NCBI GenBank assembly: GCA_964464635.1
Contig: CAYXGT010000047.1
Span: 1 to 23,150, forward strand
DNA length: 23,150 nucleotides
Reading direction: 5' to 3'
Source: CAYLMG01 sp964464635
GTDB taxonomy: Bacteria > Planctomycetota > Phycisphaerae > Sedimentisphaerales > Anaerobacaceae
A program made the translations under genes and the position numbers. Below the pieces are notes generated by a model. It was given only the letters and a program-made list of their open reading frames with translations, was not told the origin of the DNA and searched no databases. Position 1 is the first letter of the stretch. Each line of letters begins with the position of its first letter. Of this stretch, positions 1 to 7,667 are shown piece after piece.

Positions 1-2
1 GC

Positions 3-248
3 CTTGCCGACAGTTTTGATGCCATGACTTCGGCACGTGTTTATAGAAAAGCGTTGAGCCTCGAAGAAGCGATTGAGGAAATAAAAAGGGGTATGGGCAC
101 ACAGTTTGATGAAAAAGTGGCAACAGTCTTTCTCAATAATAATATTTATCATCTCTGGGATATTATTCAGGACGGCCTGGCTGAAACTTTTTCCGAAAAA
201 GAATTTTCAGATTATGGCACTGAAGCGATAGGGACCTTGGTCAAATGA
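3..248 (+). CDS. HD-GYP domain protein, C-terminal end (5' partial)
   Basis: The frame is open from the window edge, so this is the 3' end of a longer gene. Its first visible residues, LADSFDAMTSARVYRK, followed by LEEAIEEIKRGMGTQFDEKV, are the classic end of an HD-GYP domain, where DA(L/M)TS-R-YR-K and G-G-QFDP-V recur. HD-GYP proteins are cytosolic or membrane-linked phosphodiesterases that hydrolyse cyclic di-GMP. The HD and GYP motifs lie upstream of the window, so activity cannot be judged. The methionine at 24 is internal to the domain and is not the true start. The stop codon overlaps the ATG of the STAS gene (ATGA), which implies translational coupling. The tail after the domain (about 35 residues) is short and acidic. 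Confidence 0.85.
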   Translation, partial: LADSFDAMTSARVYRKALSLEEAIEEIKRGMGTQFDEKVATVFLNNNIYHLWDIIQDGLAETFSEKEFSDYGTEAIGTLVK

Positions 249-625
249 CAATAAAAACACAGGATTATAATGATGTTATGGTTGTAGAGCTTCAGGGTGA
301 ATTAAGCTCGGAGATTAACGAAACACTGAGAAAAACTATCAGCGATGTTATACATTCATCCTTCGGTGAAGATCTAAACCATGAAAGTATGAGTACTGCT
401 ATACCTAAAACCGGCATCGTGCTTGATATGAGCAAGGTCGGATTTATTGACAGCGAAGGGCTGGAGTGTTTACTTTGGGCAAGAGACTATGGAGACGAAA
501 ACAATTGTCAGCTCAGGTTGGCAGGGCTCGATGAAAATTGCAAAAAAATTCTTGAAGTCACCAGGCTTGAAAACGAATTCAGTTGTTATTCCGAGCTTTC
601 TGAGGCCGTTAAAAGTTTGGCTTAA
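245..625 (+). CDS. STAS-domain protein (anti-sigma-factor antagonist-like)
   Basis: 126 aa, a single STAS domain of the SpoIIAA/RsbV type. The core motif is visible as GIVLDMSKVGFIDSEGLECLL at about residues 57-77. D69-S70 occupies the place of the Asp-Ser pair whose serine is phosphorylated by partner kinases in characterised antagonists. A hydrophilic insertion (about residues 38-55) separates the first helix from the core strand and is longer than in SpoIIAA. The start overlaps the stop of the HD-GYP gene by four bases, and the type II secretion/pilus ATPase follows 26 bases later. It may therefore be a phospho-switch for secretion or pilus functions rather than a sigma-factor regulator; no partner kinase is visible here. 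The domain is clear; the role is inference. Confidence 0.8.
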   Translation: MTIKTQDYNDVMVVELQGELSSEINETLRKTISDVIHSSFGEDLNHESMSTAIPKTGIVLDMSKVGFIDSEGLECLLWARDYGDENNCQLRLAGLDENCKKILEVTRLENEFSCYSELSEAVKSLA

Positions 626-651
626 ATTCGGCTCGGGAGAAATAAAAAGAT

Positions 652-2382
652 ATGAGCGAGATATTTACTGAAAATACAATGCAGCTCGGCGAGTTGCTTC
701 TTAGCAAAGGAATCGTTACTGCCGAGCAGATTGAGGATGTCCTTGAAGAGCAGAGCGGAAAGGGACATAAAAAGCTTTTTGGTGAGCTTCTTGTAGATAA
801 AGGGTATTGTACCGATAACCAGATATCTTCCGCTCTCGCTGAAGCCTATGGTGTCCCCTATGCTCAGGTCGGGCCGAAGTTATGTGATGCAAAAGTTCTG
901 GAAATCCTGCCGAGAGAGTTTCTCGAAAAACACCTCGTTCTGCCGCTCTTTAAGGTTTATGATGTGCTGACTGTTGCGGTAAGCGAGCCGACTAATGTCT
1001 TTTTAATAGATGAAATAGAACGTCTTAGCGGCTGTAAAGTCCAGATAGTCTGTGCAACTGTCAAAGATATTAAAAGCACTATACAGACCTATTTACCTGC
1101 GGCTAATGTTTTTGTCATCGATGATATCATCGACGATGAAGGTCTGGAAGATTTTACTCTGATAGAAAATATCACCGAAGATATATCTAATCTTGAAGAA
1201 ATAGCAGGCCAGTCACCTGTCGTAAAACTTGTAAATTATCTGCTTTATAACGCCGTTCAGGAAAATGCGAGCGACATTCACATCGAGCCGGACGATAGAA
1301 AATTGCGGGTCAGATACAGGGTGGATGGTAATTTGTATGAAAAAATGTCCCCCCCTTATCAGATGCATTCAGCGCTCGTTTCGAGAATAAAAATTATGGC
1401 TGAACTGGATATAGCCCAGAGAAGATTGCCACAGGATGGAGGAATACACGTACTCATCGAGGGAAGGGCTGTTGACCTTAGAGTATCAATTATGCCGACT
1501 AATTTCGGGGAAAAGGTGGTTGTCAGAATTATCAATCCGCAAAATATCATATTTAATCTTGAGTCACTGGGTTTTGCCTATAAAAGTCTTGAGCTGTATA
1601 GACAAATAATGCGTTATCCAAATGGAATTATTTTAGTCACAGGCCCTACAGGCTCCGGAAAGAATACTACCCTTTACGCTACACTTTCGGAGTTGAATCA
1701 GGAAAATATCAACATATGCACCGTCGAGGACCCTATTGAATGTAATATTTCCGGCATCAACCAGTTTCAGGTGATTGAAAGCGTAGGTTTTAACTTCTCA
1801 ACGGCGCTAAGGAGTTTATTAAGACAGGACCCTGACATAGTAATGGTAGGTGAGATTCGAGATGAACCTACTGCTTCTATCGCTATTCAGGCTGCCTTGA
1901 CAGGACATCTTGTTTTTTCGACTTTGCATACAAACGATGCGCCGGCGGCTGTGACACGTCTGATAGATTTGGATGTCCCGCCTTTTCTTGTAAGTGCTTC
2001 GCTGATTGCTGTGATGGCACAGAGATTGGTACGAAAAATATGTCCGGTTTGCAAGTCGGAATATATACCCTCAGCGAGCATTAAAAATATAGTTGGGAAA
2101 ATGGGTGGCAAAATAGAAAAGTATTATCGGGGTTTAGGCTGTAGGGAGTGTAGAAATACCGGTTGTTCAGGCCGAATAGCAATTCATGAGTTATTTTTAT
2201 CCAGCGATAGAATTAGTGAATTGATTAATCAGGGAGCAAATCCAAAGAAGCTTAGAGAGCAGGCGCTGAAAGATGGTATGGTACCTCTTCAATTAGATGG
2301 AATTGAGAAAGTAAGAGCCGGAATTGTACCTGTCGAGGAAATTTTAAGAGTGGCTCAGCCGGAAGAAAGCCAAATTGATTAA
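652..2382 (+). CDS. gspE: GspE/PilB-family secretion/pilus assembly ATPase
   Basis: 576 aa, the usual length for GspE/PilB, the hexameric ATPase that powers pseudopilus or type IV pilus assembly at the inner membrane. Residues about 10-70 hold two MshEN-type repeats (LGELLLSKGIVTAEQIEDVL and FGELLVDKGYCTDNQISSAL); this domain class binds c-di-GMP in MshE. The catalytic core shows the Walker A region G331-PTGSGK337, an Asp box (CTVEDPIE), Walker B DPDIVMVGEIRD and a His box (STLHTND). A four-cysteine zinc site (CPVC ... CREC) follows. Oddity: residue 338, the Mg-coordinating Thr/Ser of Walker A, is Asn (codon AAT at 1663-1665). The ATG is preceded by a GGGAG-containing sequence. GspE and PilB cannot be separated from this window alone; gspF follows after 30 bases. 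Confidence 0.93.
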   Translation: MSEIFTENTMQLGELLLSKGIVTAEQIEDVLEEQSGKGHKKLFGELLVDKGYCTDNQISSALAEAYGVPYAQVGPKLCDAKVLEILPREFLEKHLVLPLFKVYDVLTVAVSEPTNVFLIDEIERLSGCKVQIVCATVKDIKSTIQTYLPAANVFVIDDIIDDEGLEDFTLIENITEDISNLEEIAGQSPVVKLVNYLLYNAVQENASDIHIEPDDRKLRVRYRVDGNLYEKMSPPYQMHSALVSRIKIMAELDIAQRRLPQDGGIHVLIEGRAVDLRVSIMPTNFGEKVVVRIINPQNIIFNLESLGFAYKSLELYRQIMRYPNGIILVTGPTGSGKNTTLYATLSELNQENINICTVEDPIECNISGINQFQVIESVGFNFSTALRSLLRQDPDIVMVGEIRDEPTASIAIQAALTGHLVFSTLHTNDAPAAVTRLIDLDVPPFLVSASLIAVMAQRLVRKICPVCKSEYIPSASIKNIVGKMGGKIEKYYRGLGCRECRNTGCSGRIAIHELFLSSDRISELINQGANPKKLREQALKDGMVPLQLDGIEKVRAGIVPVEEILRVAQPEESQID

Positions 2383-2412
2383 CAGATTTGAATTATCGAA
2401 GAAAACGGATAA

Positions 2413-3591
2413 ATGCCTGTATTAAAACCAAAAAAAACCAGAAAGTACGATGCTTCAAGAGCAGCAGGGCAGCAAAAAAACTCTATTTATACAATGATAA
2501 CCAGCAGTCCTTCTGTGGTAGAGCGATCCTCAAAGTCTAGAGTAAAGAGGTTAGACCTCATAATGTTTACGACACAGTTGTCGGTGATGCTTGACAGCGG
2601 CGTTATACTTTCCGATGCACTCGATGCCATTAATGAGCAAACTAATGAGACCGCGTTTAGGTCGATAATCAGGGCTGTTACCAAATCTGTTAAAAACGGC
2701 GATAGCTTTTCCGAGGCTTTGGCCGTGTATCCGAAAGTGTTTAGTTCGATGTTTATTAGTATGGTCAAAGCCTCTGAAGCTTCGGGTAAAATGCCTGAGA
2801 TGCTGCGAGTCCTTGCAGGGTATCTTGAATTTGAATTCGAGATCCGAAAACGCCTCAAAGGAGCACTTACATATCCTTTTATGATGGCTCTCATTGCTGT
2901 GGTTGCAACCTCAATGTTGATTTTTTTCGTCCTGCCGAAGTTTATGAAGATTTACGAATCCAGAGGAGCGGCTTTACCCGGGCTTACTCGGCTGATGGTG
3001 GGTATCAGCAACCTGTTTCGAAATTTCAAGTTTCTAACCGTTATGTCTACAGTTGCAATTATTTCAGGTATTGCAGTTTATAAATGGTCTAAAACTATTA
3101 GTGGCCGTCGTACAATTGATTATATAAAAATCCATACACCAATCATGGGTGGAATGTTTGTCGATATGATTATAGCTCGAAGTATGAGAATTATGGCTAC
3201 GATGATTTCTGCTGGGGTTAGTCTTTTAGAGACCGTGGAAGTTATACACGGTGCAACTAAAAATTATTATTTTCAGCAGCTTTGGAGCTGGGTCGATGAA
3301 AAAATAAGAAACGGCTATCAGTTGACTGAAGCTATGCAGATTTACCCCCAGAACGACTTAATCGAACCGTCTATTTTACAGATGCTAAAAGCCGGTGAAA
3401 AAAGCGGCAATATCGGAAAAGTAAGCAATAAAATTTCGCTCTTTTACGAAAAGAAACTGGAAAGTTCAATCGTCTCTGCAACAAAGGTCCTGGAGCCGCT
3501 TTTGTTAATAATTATAGGCGGCATTATAGGAATTATAGCCATAGCTCTGTTGCTGCCGGTATTCAGAATATCTTCGGTTATTGCACATTAG
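2413..3591 (+). CDS. gspF: GspF/PilC-family inner-membrane platform protein
   Basis: 392 aa. The protein has the two repeated T2SSF domains of GspF/PilC, the polytopic membrane platform against which the GspE/PilB ATPase works. The first repeat begins at MFTTQLSVMLDSGVILSDAL and includes the conserved FSEAL...YP..FS..........G.L/MPE pattern. The second begins at ARSMRIMATMISAGVSLLET and ends in AGEKSGNIG. Membrane segments are visible at about residues 153-178, 203-226 and, at the C-terminus, 368-388 (a run of I, L, G and A). The N-terminal 40 residues are basic and Ser-rich, as in PilC cytosolic tails. It lies 30 bases downstream of the ATPase gene, the usual gspE-gspF pairing. No terminator is evident after it. 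Confidence 0.93.
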   Translation: MPVLKPKKTRKYDASRAAGQQKNSIYTMITSSPSVVERSSKSRVKRLDLIMFTTQLSVMLDSGVILSDALDAINEQTNETAFRSIIRAVTKSVKNGDSFSEALAVYPKVFSSMFISMVKASEASGKMPEMLRVLAGYLEFEFEIRKRLKGALTYPFMMALIAVVATSMLIFFVLPKFMKIYESRGAALPGLTRLMVGISNLFRNFKFLTVMSTVAIISGIAVYKWSKTISGRRTIDYIKIHTPIMGGMFVDMIIARSMRIMATMISAGVSLLETVEVIHGATKNYYFQQLWSWVDEKIRNGYQLTEAMQIYPQNDLIEPSILQMLKAGEKSGNIGKVSNKISLFYEKKLESSIVSATKVLEPLLLIIIGGIIGIIAIALLLPVFRISSVIAH

Positions 3592-3726
3592 CTTGCTTTT
3601 CGTAAATACCCCAGATTAAACAGGGAGCAGGCAATCAGGCCATTGTTAAAAGTTTCACCCTTTTAATGGCTGGAAAGTCCCGCTGACAAAAGATATTCAT
3701 AAAAGCCATTTTTCGCAGAAAAAGAC

Positions 3727-3755
3727 TTGCAAATGTAATCAAGGGAGGTTATAAT
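3727..3755 (+). promoter_or_regulatory. sigma70-type promoter for rpsO-pnp
   Basis: TTGCAA (3727-3732) and a perfect TATAAT (3750-3755) are separated by exactly 17 bases. This gives an expected transcript start near 3762 and a leader of about 95 nt before the rpsO ATG. The rest of the 3592-3856 gap holds no gene. A GGCATATGCC palindrome at 3787-3796 would lie in the leader. S15 autoregulates through its own mRNA leader in several bacteria; whether this leader folds that way was not tested. Confidence 0.7.
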
Positions 3756-3856
3756 ATCGTTTTTAGTAATATATAATGTTTTTACAGGCATATGCCGATT
3801 TTTATGTAGTATGAAGCCGGCTATGGGAAAAGACGTTGAAAGGGTATAGTCAGAAG

Positions 3857-4123
3857 ATGCTTACGACGGAAAAAAAGGGGAAAATAATCAAGGATTTTGA
3901 AATCCATAAGGGCGACACTGGTTCACCGATGGTGCAGATTGCCCTCCTGACGGAAAAGATTAATGAGCTTACAGAGCACCTGAAGATACACAAAAAAGAC
4001 CACTCCTCTCGACGCGGACTGCTCAAAATGGTGTCAAACAGGTCGGCACTGCTTAAATATGTCAATAATAATGACCCGCAGAAATATCGTGAAATTATAA
4101 ACCGGCTTGGTTTAAGAAAATAA
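3857..4123 (+). CDS. rpsO: 30S ribosomal protein S15
   Basis: 88 aa from this ATG, matching the 88-89 residues usual for S15. The protein is a primary binder of the central domain of 16S rRNA and organises the small-subunit platform. The family pattern is unmistakable: DTGSPMVQIALLTEKI, the HKKDHSSRRGLLKMVSNR rRNA-binding stretch, and the RLGLRK C-terminus. An upstream in-frame TTG at 3836 would add seven residues not expected in the family, so I prefer the ATG at 3857, where MLTTEKK fits S15 N-termini. The AAAGGG upstream is about 12 bases from this ATG, which is a little long. The gene lies between a strong promoter and pnp, the classic rpsO-pnp order. Confidence 0.95.
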   Translation: MLTTEKKGKIIKDFEIHKGDTGSPMVQIALLTEKINELTEHLKIHKKDHSSRRGLLKMVSNRSALLKYVNNNDPQKYREIINRLGLRK

Positions 4124-4133
4124 GAAAGAATAA

Positions 4134-4210
4134 GAGTTCGTAGTTTGTAGTTGAAAACTCATAAGACGCGTTTTTTCAGCCTTGAGCTCTCAACTACCAA
4201 CTACGGACTT
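4134..4210 (+). promoter_or_regulatory. long hairpin between rpsO and pnp (possible RNase processing site)
   Basis: The arms at 4136-4160 and 4184-4208 pair over 25 positions: 21 Watson-Crick pairs, one G-U and three mismatches. One A-U and one G-U pair can extend the outer end. The loop is about 23 nt, with a further AAG/CTT closing pair. It has no terminal T-run, so it is not a rho-independent terminator. It sits 10 bases after the rpsO stop and ends about 20 bases before the pnp start. In E. coli an RNase III-cleaved hairpin occupies this position and mediates PNPase autocontrol; the same role here is inference. Confidence 0.65.
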
Positions 4211-4229
4211 GCAACTGTAAGGAAAATAT

Positions 4230-6389
4230 ATGTCGAATGTATGCAGAGTTCAACGGCAAATTGGGGGCGGAATTTTATCTATAGAAACAGGCAAAATTGC
4301 AAAACAGGCTGATGGTGCAGTTGTTGTCAGGTACGGTGACACTATTGTTCTTGTCGCTGCAGTAACAGCACCGCCTCGCTCGGAAGATATAGATTTTTTC
4401 CCGCTCAGCGTGGAGTATCGTGAGCAGCACAGTGCCGCAGGCAAATTCCCCGGCGGATTTATTAAGCGGGAGGGAAGGCCAAGCACAAAAGAAATCTTAA
4501 CTGCCAGAAAGATAGACAGACCTATTCGCCCTTTGTTTCCCGAAGGTTATTGTCAGGAAGTGCAGATAATAGCAAATGTTTTAAGCTTTGACGGCGACAA
4601 TGACCCCGATATCCTTGCTATGATTGGTGCCAGTGCGGCTCTGACTATCAGCAGGATTCCATTTTTGGGGCCTATTGGTGCCTGTAGATTAGGCAGAATA
4701 GATGGCCAATATGTTGTCAATCCCACACATAAACAGCTCGAACAAAGTGACTTGAATCTTCTGCTTGACGGCCGAAAAGAAGCGATAAATATGATTGAGG
4801 TCGGCGCAAAACAGGTTTCAGAACAGGTAATTGCTGATGCAGTTGCCCAGGCGCACAAAACCGTCGGCGAAGTGTGCGATATGATAGAGGAGCTTAGAGG
4901 AAAAGTGGGCGTTGAAAAAGAAATTATTCTTTTAGAAAAAAATGATGAGCTTTATTCGAAGATTCGCTCACAGATTGCTGACAAACTGCTTGAAATAAAG
5001 CAGATACAGAAAAAGAAGGAGCGGAATAATGCGGAAAAAGCCTTGTTTGAAGAGATTATGACCCAGTACTGTGAATCGGAAGAACCCGACGCCCAGATTT
5101 ATAAAACCGGCCTTGTTAAAAGGACTTTGGCGAAAATTGAGGGTGAGGTAATCAAACAAATGCTCCTTGACGGCAAACGAATCGACGGCAGAGGTTTTGA
5201 TGACATTCGTCCCATAAGTTGTGAAGTAGGTATCTTTCCGAGAACTCACGGCTCAGCGGTTTTCTCGCGTGGCGAGACCCAGGCCCTGGTCAGTGTAACC
5301 CTCGGAACCATCAGGGATGCCCAGATTATTGACGGCCTGCTGGAAGAATATTCTCAAAACTTTACGTTCCATTATAATTTTCCCCCCTATTCTGTAGGAG
5401 AGGTCAGGCCGGTTCGGGGTCCCGGCAGAAGAGAAATCGGACACGGCTCTCTTGCTGAGCGCGCTCTTGACGCTGTAAGGGCTGCCGACGAAGATTTTGC
5501 CTATACCGTCAGACTTGTTTCCGACATAACCGAATCCAACGGCTCCAGCTCGATGGCTTCCGTTTGTGCCGGTTCTCTGGCTCTTATGGATGCGGGCGTA
5601 CCTGTAAAGAAAGCTGTTGCAGGTATTTCAATCGGTATGATAAGCGATGGAAAAGGCAAGTATAAGCTCCTGACGGATATTATGGGTGAGGAAGACCACT
5701 TTGGCGAGATGGATTTCAAAATCGCCGGCACCACAGACGGCATCACCGCTATCCAGCTTGATATCAAGGCTGAAGGATTGGCCCACAAGATTATGGTCGA
5801 GGCTCTCGAGCGCGCCAGGCAGGCCCGTCTGAAAATCCTGGATGTTATGGAACAGACCATTAAACAGCCGAGAACCGAGTTAAGCAAATATGCCCCGAAA
5901 CTTATCAGTATTGAGATTGACCCCGAATTAATAGGCAAAGTAATCGGCCCGGGTGGCAAAATGATAAAGGGCCTTCAGGACCAGACCGGAACTACTATTG
6001 AAATCGAGGAAGATGGAACCATATACATAAGCTGCCTTGGCGGTGACGGCCACCTCGAAGCCAAAGAAATCATAGAATCGATGACTCAGCCGCCTGTGGT
6101 TGGTAAAATCTACAAAAACTCAAGGGTCGTTTCCGTAAAAGACTTCGGCATATTTGTCGAAATCGCTCCCGGAGTCGAAGGCCTCTGCCATATAAGCGAA
6201 TTAGCCAACGAGTATGTCAAAAACATCGACCAGGTCTGCAAAGTCGGTGACCTCATACCTGTAAAGCTGATAGCGATTGACGAGCAGGGCAGATTAAAAC
6301 TTTCTCGCAAGGCTGCTCTTGCAGAGCCGGACGAAAAAAAAGAGCCGAACGAAAAGAAAGCCCCTGCCCTAAAACAAACCCGTAAGTAA
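4230..6389 (+). CDS. pnp: Polyribonucleotide nucleotidyltransferase (PNPase)
   Basis: 719 aa, the full usual length. PNPase is the trimeric phosphorolytic 3'-5' exoribonuclease of RNA turnover. Domains in order are: first RNase PH core (residues about 12-145, with the FPGGFIKREGRPS stretch), an alpha-helical linker, and the second, catalytic RNase PH core (about 305-540, with HGSAVFSRGETQAL, FHYNFPPYSVGE and DITESNGSSSMASV). A KH domain (about 560-620) carries the GPGGK loop at 573-577. An S1 domain (about 622-692) has DFGIFVEI and GLCHISEL. The tail is Lys/Glu-rich and low in complexity. The ATG has an AAGGA ribosome site about 7 bases upstream. Several terminator-like hairpins follow. All expected motifs appear intact. 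Confidence 0.97.
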   Translation: MSNVCRVQRQIGGGILSIETGKIAKQADGAVVVRYGDTIVLVAAVTAPPRSEDIDFFPLSVEYREQHSAAGKFPGGFIKREGRPSTKEILTARKIDRPIRPLFPEGYCQEVQIIANVLSFDGDNDPDILAMIGASAALTISRIPFLGPIGACRLGRIDGQYVVNPTHKQLEQSDLNLLLDGRKEAINMIEVGAKQVSEQVIADAVAQAHKTVGEVCDMIEELRGKVGVEKEIILLEKNDELYSKIRSQIADKLLEIKQIQKKKERNNAEKALFEEIMTQYCESEEPDAQIYKTGLVKRTLAKIEGEVIKQMLLDGKRIDGRGFDDIRPISCEVGIFPRTHGSAVFSRGETQALVSVTLGTIRDAQIIDGLLEEYSQNFTFHYNFPPYSVGEVRPVRGPGRREIGHGSLAERALDAVRAADEDFAYTVRLVSDITESNGSSSMASVCAGSLALMDAGVPVKKAVAGISIGMISDGKGKYKLLTDIMGEEDHFGEMDFKIAGTTDGITAIQLDIKAEGLAHKIMVEALERARQARLKILDVMEQTIKQPRTELSKYAPKLISIEIDPELIGKVIGPGGKMIKGLQDQTGTTIEIEEDGTIYISCLGGDGHLEAKEIIESMTQPPVVGKIYKNSRVVSVKDFGIFVEIAPGVEGLCHISELANEYVKNIDQVCKVGDLIPVKLIAIDEQGRLKLSRKAALAEPDEKKEPNEKKAPALKQTRK

Positions 6390-6421
6390 ATTACTATTGA
6401 GACGAAATCTTTTTCGTTTAG

Positions 6422-6450
6422 CCCCCTGCAACGCAGGGGGTTGTATTTTC
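6422..6450 (+). terminator. rho-independent terminator after pnp
   Basis: CCCCCTGC (6422-6429), loop AAC, GCAGGGGG (6433-6440): a perfect 8-bp GC-rich stem followed by TTGTATTTT. It lies 32 bases after the pnp stop and is preceded by TTAG. Confidence 0.8.
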
Positions 6451-6548
6451 CGTTTAGCTGTCGCCGGCCTGTCCTGAGTGGATTTATCCTGAGCTTGCCG
6501 AAGGGAGTATTATCGAAGGACCGCAGGGGATTTTATCTTTATATTTAG

Positions 6549-6577
6549 CCCCCAGTTTTACTGGGGGTTTTGTTTTT
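6549..6577 (+). terminator. second terminator-like hairpin
   Basis: CCCCCAGT (6549-6556), loop TTT, ACTGGGGG (6560-6567), then TTTTGTTTTT. The stem is a perfect 8 bp with a strong T-run. Its left arm is preceded by TTAG, as in the hairpin at 6422. Confidence 0.75.
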
Positions 6578-6671
6578 ATCCCCCCGCACCTGTCCTGCAT
6601 GTCCTGAGCTTGCCTGTGGTGAGCAAGGTCGAACCGTCGAAGGTATCGAAGGGAACGGCGACTTTGATTAG

Positions 6672-6700
6672 CCCCGCCATCACTATGGCGGGGTTGCTTT
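6672..6700 (+). terminator. third terminator-like hairpin
   Basis: CCCCGCCAT (6672-6680), loop CACT, ATGGCGGGG (6685-6693), then TTGCTTTTTG. The stem is a perfect 9 bp, again preceded by TTAG. This is the third structure of the same design within 280 bases and no gene lies between them. It may serve as backup termination or be a member of a dispersed family. Confidence 0.65.
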
Positions 6701-6744
6701 TGTCTTTTTGTTTACCTTTCGAAGGGAACGGCGACGAAACTGTC

Positions 6745-6808
6745 ATTCCCGCGAAGCTTGTCCCCGCGTAGGCGGGGAGCGGGAATCCAGTTATGTCATT
6801 CCCGCCCA
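6745..6808. repeat. nested ATTCCCGC palindrome
   Basis: The outer arms ATTCCCGC (6745-6752) and GCGGGAAT (6779-6786) enclose an inner perfect stem TCCCCGC (6761-6767)/GCGGGGA (6772-6778) with loop GTAG. A partial second unit, GTCATTCCCGCCC, follows at 6795-6808. This is the GTCATTCCCG...CGGGAATCC class of dispersed extragenic palindrome known from many bacterial genomes. Confidence 0.6.
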
Positions 6809-6901
6809 CCATAATTGCCTCGATTTATAACTGGTATTTCTCCCTTTTTTGTGATAGCATTTCTCACTCTATTTCTTTTGTAGAAGACGAAGGCTTAAAA
6901 A

Positions 6902-7657
6902 GTGGATAATAATCAAAAGCATAATCCTGGCCGCTCGCGTCCGCATAAAGAGGACCTGATTGCCCAGCTCGCCCACGAAATAAAAAATCCTCTCTCCACT
7001 ATTAAAATCAACCTCAGTCTTATCGCAGAGGACCTCGAAAAACTCAAGGGTCTCGGGCAGGGCGGCTCCCGTACTTCGGGCCGGCTTGATGACCAGACCT
7101 TTTCAGCAGCGCTTAGAAAAATCTCCGTAATCAAAAAAGAGGCCGACCGCCTTGAGCAGATTCTCGACGGCTTCCTGCGCTACACCGACAAAATCGAGCT
7201 GCAGACAGCCGCTATCGATATCAATGAGCTAATCAGCGATCTTATCGATTTCTACGCACCGCAGGCGTACAGCCGTTCAATCGTCCTCAGGCAAAATTTG
7301 CATAACGCACCGCTTGTCTGCAAAGTCGATTCGAATATGTTAAAGCAGGCGCTCCTGAACCTTTTCATCAACGCCCAGCAGGCTATGGACAGCGGCGGCG
7401 AGCTTATGATAAGAACACAAAAAGCCCCGGAATATGCTATAATACAAATAAACGATACGGGCACAGGTATTCAGCCGGAAAAAATCGATAAGGTTTTCAA
7501 CGGATACTCGTCCCGGCCGAACGGCAAAGGTCTCGGCCTGCCGACGGCAAAGAAAATAATCGAGGCACATAAAGGAACGATAACCGTTGAAAGCGAGCCG
7601 GGCAAAGGCTCAATTTTCACGATAAAATTGCCGCTGCATAATCCTGCTGAAAATTAA
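6902..7657 (+). CDS. Soluble sensor histidine kinase
   Basis: 251 aa starting with GTG; an AAGG lies upstream at about 6889-6892. The protein has no membrane segment and no PAS or other sensor domain, only the transmitter. The H box is LAHEIKNPLS, with the phospho-acceptor His25. The N box is NMLKQALLNLFINAQQAM, G1 is DTGTGI and G2 is GKGLGLPT. The ATPase fold ends in the usual GSIFTIKLPL. It pairs with the NtrC-type regulator 10 bases downstream, so it probably phosphorylates that protein at Asp55. NtrB-like kinases share this soluble layout. The input signal is unknown; the first 16 residues are too short to be a sensor domain. Base composition is clearly more GC-rich than in the cassette at 9808-12670. 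Confidence 0.92.
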   Translation: MDNNQKHNPGRSRPHKEDLIAQLAHEIKNPLSTIKINLSLIAEDLEKLKGLGQGGSRTSGRLDDQTFSAALRKISVIKKEADRLEQILDGFLRYTDKIELQTAAIDINELISDLIDFYAPQAYSRSIVLRQNLHNAPLVCKVDSNMLKQALLNLFINAQQAMDSGGELMIRTQKAPEYAIIQINDTGTGIQPEKIDKVFNGYSSRPNGKGLGLPTAKKIIEAHKGTITVESEPGKGSIFTIKLPLHNPAEN

Positions 7658-7667
7658 AGAGTCTAAA

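Larger units (their letters stand above)
6467..6735. repeat. CCTGAGCTTGCCGAAGG-type intergenic repeats
   Basis: Variants of TCCTGAGCTTGCCGAAGG occur at about 6489-6507 and, interrupted, at about 6600-6655. Fragments (TATCGAAGGGAACGGCGA, CGAAGGGAACGGCGAC) recur near 6643 and 6719. The reverse-complement form (CCTTCG...GCTCAGG) reappears at 22798-22816 and 22932-22951. These are short, degenerate, partly palindromic extragenic repeats. With the three hairpins they fill the 512-base gap between pnp and the histidine kinase; I see no gene in that gap. Confidence 0.55.

Noticed and set aside
3836..3856. TTG start extending S15 by seven residues
   Set aside because: S15 is normally 88-89 residues, and the ATG at 3857 gives exactly 88 with a typical N-terminus.
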